Positions 5,147-7,125 of a stretch of 7,125 bases of DNA are shown piece by piece. The stretch comes from an uncultured Gammaproteobacteria bacterium. Lineage in GTDB: Bacteria > Pseudomonadota > Gammaproteobacteria > Pseudomonadales > Pseudohongiellaceae. The DNA is taken from contig CAISYX010000377.1 in assembly GCA_903889815.1 (NCBI GenBank), forward strand, positions 1 to 7,125, given 5' to 3'. Position numbers and translations under genes: made by a program. Within the stretch, counting starts at the first letter, position 1, and the number at the start of each line of letters is the position of its first letter. The notes under the pieces are model-generated. The model was not told where the DNA came from. It saw nothing but the letters and a program-made list of their open reading frames with translations, and did not search any database.

Positions 5147-6190
5147 TCAGAAACTGTATACCTGCGCAGTGCCCTGCAATTGCTGGACAGTGATCTCACG
5201 CTGCAGACAGCGCAGGGCATCGGCCTGCCGCAGGACGAAGATGCGATCCTCACGCCGCACGGACGTGTCATCTCCAAGCCCCTTCAATACCAGTGTCAAG
5301 TGCTGCTCCGGAGGCAGTTCACGCAAGCCCCCGGAATAATCACATACCAGCCGGACCAGGGTGGATTCGAAGGCCGCAAGTTCATCCAGCCATTGCTGCT
5401 CTCTCTGCAAGCGAGCCTGGGCTGCCTGCTCCTCGAGGATCCTGGCTTGATCCAGCGCAGCCACCTGCAAGGGCTCCAGGGACGTTGACAAGGTCCGCAG
5501 CCTTTCGCGCCACTCCTGCTGCCTGGCTTCAGAGGCAGGCATTGCTTGCGTGCTGAGCTCCGAACGCAGACCCTGCACCGCAACCGCCAGTTCTGATACA
5601 CGGGCGCGCTGCGCCGTCATGCCGTCCAGCAAGGTGCTCAAGCCCGCATCGTCCAGCTGCGTCATCGCGTGCAGCGAACGCGCTGCATCTGCGGAGCGCT
5701 GCAATGCATCAATGATCTCGGCACTGACATCCACGCGTGCAAGTTCGTCCAGCAATTCGCGGGCCGGACCCTGAGTAAGATCGACACGCATGGACATGGC
5801 CATGGATTCTCTCAACGTTGCCAGGTCTGGCCGCGGCACGGCGCCGAGACCGTCCTGACTCAGCGAAGAGAACTGACTGGAAAGTCGCTCGAGTGCAGCA
5901 CCCAGCGAGAATTCCGTGAAGCTGTTGCGGCTGCTTGCCAACGGACTCATGACTTCCAGCATCACGCCCTGCTGCGCAAGATAGACACCTCGCACGGAGC
6001 CGCTGAGCGGACTGAAAATTCCGGCACGCACGTTCAGGCCCAAGCCTTCCTGAAGCACGCCGGCATAGAGCGCCACACTGTTCTGCAAGGCCTCAATATC
6101 GGTGTCTGCCGTCTGCGCCTGCAGAGGCAAAGTCAACACTGCAGTCAGTGCCGCACACCCAAGAACGCCAGGTCCTGCGCGTCGTATCAA
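5147..6190 (-). CDS. Exported helical protein of unknown function, third gene of a sigma/anti-sigma operon
   Basis: The 347-residue protein starts at TTG (6190), which overlaps the anti-sigma stop in the string TTGA. The N-terminus has arginines at 3 and 4, a hydrophobic stretch (about residues 8-23) and a likely cleavage site after QAQ at residue 26, so the product should be periplasmic. Residues 35-82 (ALYAGVLQEGLG to GVYLAQQGVMLEV) look like a small beta-rich section. Residues 125-280 are mostly helical and rich in Q, E, R, A and L, with possible coiled coil at about 245-280. The end (LVCDYSGGLRELPPEQHLTLVLKG to VQQLQGTAQVYSF) appears to be a small alpha/beta domain. The family has no name I can give with certainty. 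Tight coupling to the anti-sigma gene suggests the two proteins work together at the membrane, perhaps in signal sensing; this is inference. The gene ends 4 bp from the convergent repeat-protein gene, and no terminator was seen. Confidence 0.85.
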   Translation of the reverse strand: MIRRAGPGVLGCAALTAVLTLPLQAQTADTDIEALQNSVALYAGVLQEGLGLNVRAGIFSPLSGSVRGVYLAQQGVMLEVMSPLASSRNSFTEFSLGAALERLSSQFSSLSQDGLGAVPRPDLATLRESMAMSMRVDLTQGPARELLDELARVDVSAEIIDALQRSADAARSLHAMTQLDDAGLSTLLDGMTAQRARVSELAVAVQGLRSELSTQAMPASEARQQEWRERLRTLSTSLEPLQVAALDQARILEEQAAQARLQREQQWLDELAAFESTLVRLVCDYSGGLRELPPEQHLTLVLKGLGDDTSVRREDRIFVLRQADALRCLQREITVQQLQGTAQVYSF

Positions 6191-6864
6191 GGTTGACCTC
6201 CCTGCACCAGGCTCGCCAGTTGCTCAACGGAACGAATAGTCGCGTAATCGCTGTCTGCGAGCTGCTGATAGCTGGTGCGCAGCAACTGCAGATCCTGCTG
6301 CCGCTGGGATTCGAAATAGGCAATGACCTGCTCCAGACTGCGCGCCGTGCTGTCGCCGAACTGATCGACAACGCTGTCTATGACGGCCTCCATCAAGCGG
6401 GCGTTGTCAGCGCGTTGCTGCTCGGCAAGTGCCTGCGTCAGCGACTGCAGGGCGAGCTGCTGCTGCGCCTCGAACGCGCTTAGCCGCGCTTCGATTTCCA
6501 GCGTGGCAACCTGCGGCGCCGGGCCAAAGCGAATCTCGATGCCCGCGTTCGAGGCGCCTACCTGCACATTCGTCATTACGGCAAGGGCCAGTGTGAAGGA
6601 CATCGCCAAGGGCGCCCATTGCCACCACTGCCAGCGCGTTGCTGGACGGGGCGATTGACTTGCGGCCGCGCGTCCACGCGACCACTCGGGCACGGGCTGT
6701 TCACGCCAGCGCTGCAGATGAGCAGTGGCGGCACGCGCTGCATTCAATGCATGCTGGCATTCAAGGCATTGCAGGCGATGCGAGTCATGCGCTGCTCGTC
6801 GCTGCACGGCAAGTGTGTCGTCGAAAGACTCTGCCACAAGCGTGGCCGTGTGTTCACATGGCAT
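6187..6864 (-). CDS. Single-pass membrane anti-sigma factor with HX3CX2C motif
   Basis: This 225-residue protein is predicted to hold the neighbouring sigma factor at the membrane. Its cytoplasmic N-terminal part has H29, C33 and C36 in the spacing HX3CX2C (HRLQCLEC), the zinc-binding anti-sigma signature. One membrane segment lies at about residues 82-100 (APLAMSFTLALAVMTNV), after a tryptophan-rich stretch at 78-82. The rest, residues 101-225, should be periplasmic; from about 120 it is rich in Q, L, A and E and probably forms a long coiled coil. The ATG at 6864 lies inside the sigma gene, overlapping its end by 11 bp, with AGGA 5 bases upstream. The 3' end overlaps the exported-protein gene by 4 bp. 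Such overlaps usually mean translational coupling and balanced amounts. The motif and the position make the role likely, but similarity to a named anti-sigma family was not evident. Confidence 0.85.
   Translation of the reverse strand: MPCEHTATLVAESFDDTLAVQRRAAHDSHRLQCLECQHALNAARAATAHLQRWREQPVPEWSRGRAAASQSPRPATRWQWWQWAPLAMSFTLALAVMTNVQVGASNAGIEIRFGPAPQVATLEIEARLSAFEAQQQLALQSLTQALAEQQRADNARLMEAVIDSVVDQFGDSTARSLEQVIAYFESQRQQDLQLLRTSYQQLADSDYATIRSVEQLASLVQGGQP
6196..6202 (-). promoter_or_regulatory. Strong ribosome binding site that fixes a TTG start
   Basis: On the minus strand GGGAGGT lies 5 bases before the TTG at 6190, within the last codons of the anti-sigma gene. It supports the TTG start of the exported protein, whose signal peptide begins right there. 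The next in-frame ATG is far downstream of the signal peptide, and the TTG shares bases with the anti-sigma TGA. Confidence 0.8.
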
Positions 6865-7125
6865 GATCCTGCTCCATTAGCGCCTTGAGCTTTCGCAGCG
6901 CAGCATAAAATCGGGTCTTGGCCGTATTGGCAGAAATATCCTGCAACTCGGCAATTTCTTCGAAAGTGTGAGACTGGAACACCTTCAACTCCACAATCAG
7001 TCTTTGCGCGAGTGGAAGAGTGCCCAGATGCGACATGATGACGGCATTGCGCAGTGATTCGTCCAACTGGGCCAGAGGGTCCTGTTCCGGCGCATCGGTG
7101 TTGCGCTGCGCCTGCGCTTCCAGCA
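6854..7125 (-). CDS. ECF-type RNA polymerase sigma factor, C-terminal part (region 4)
   Basis: The frame is open from the right edge to the TGA at 6854-6856 and gives 89 residues of the C-terminal part of a sigma factor. The region 4 helix-turn-helix, which reads the -35 box, is clear: LPLAQRLIVELKVFQSHTFEEIAELQ, then DISANTAKTRFYAALRKLKALM. The preceding residues (AQRNTDAPEQDPLAQLDES) look like the variable linker between regions 2 and 4 of ECF sigma factors. Region 2, the true start and the operon promoter are outside the window. A TTG at 7066 is in frame but lies within the linker and is not the start. The anti-sigma gene overlaps the end of this gene by 11 bp, as in many ECF operons. The sigma call is firm; its ECF group and target promoters cannot be told from this part. 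Confidence 0.92.
   Translation of the reverse strand, partial: LEAQAQRNTDAPEQDPLAQLDESLRNAVIMSHLGTLPLAQRLIVELKVFQSHTFEEIAELQDISANTAKTRFYAALRKLKALMEQDHAM

Noticed and set aside
5120..5160. Bidirectional terminator at the tail-to-tail junction of the repeat-protein gene and the sigma operon.
   Set aside because: Only the short palindrome GGCGCGCC is present inside the coding end, without a stem-loop plus T-run on either strand.
6155..6190. Lipobox (VLGC, cysteine at residue 12) in the exported protein of the sigma operon.
   Set aside because: The cysteine is too near the N-terminus and the hydrophobic core continues after it to a normal signal peptidase I site near residue 26.

Overview
The window looks like an ordinary chromosomal stretch of a gammaproteobacterium outside the Enterobacterales. 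The basis is the protein-level similarity of RlmN, Ndk, IscS and IscR to their E. coli and Pseudomonas counterparts, the gene order isc-ndk-rlmN that Pseudomonas also uses, and a moderately high GC content. The exact order or genus cannot be told from the sequence. Ten genes fill almost all of it; no RNA gene, insertion sequence, CRISPR array or phage gene was seen, and no gap without a gene exceeds 200 bases.

Left part (1-2897, all minus strand): iscR and iscS form a tight pair, followed after 123 bp by ndk with its own likely promoter, then rlmN, which runs off the left edge. The iscR promoter carries a near-consensus type 1 IscR operator over its -35 box and spacer, so autorepression by [2Fe-2S]-IscR is predicted. 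The striking point is what is absent. In Pseudomonas, iscU, iscA, hscB, hscA, fdx and iscX lie between iscS and ndk; here they are missing, and IscS also lacks the C-terminal tail that docks the scaffold IscU.

Middle part (2898-5142): a PHP-domain exonuclease/phosphatase of the RNase AM (YciV) type is read away from iscR. It overlaps tail-to-tail by 14 bp with a small protein made of two zf-TFIIB-like zinc ribbons. Divergent from that gene is a TTG-started exported protein with about five FYPNG-type repeats that resemble MORN-like repeats; its family was not recognised. A perfect 15-nt palindrome lies in the intergenic region between these two divergent genes.

Right part (5147-7125, minus strand): a translationally coupled operon encodes an ECF-type sigma factor (only its region 4 end is inside the window), a single-pass anti-sigma factor with an HX3CX2C motif, and an exported helical protein of unknown function. 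Sigma and anti-sigma overlap by 11 bp; anti-sigma and exported protein overlap by 4 bp at a TTG start behind a strong ribosome binding site. The likely logic is a membrane-based signalling module in which the third protein acts in the periplasm with the anti-sigma factor. That role is inferred from operon structure only.
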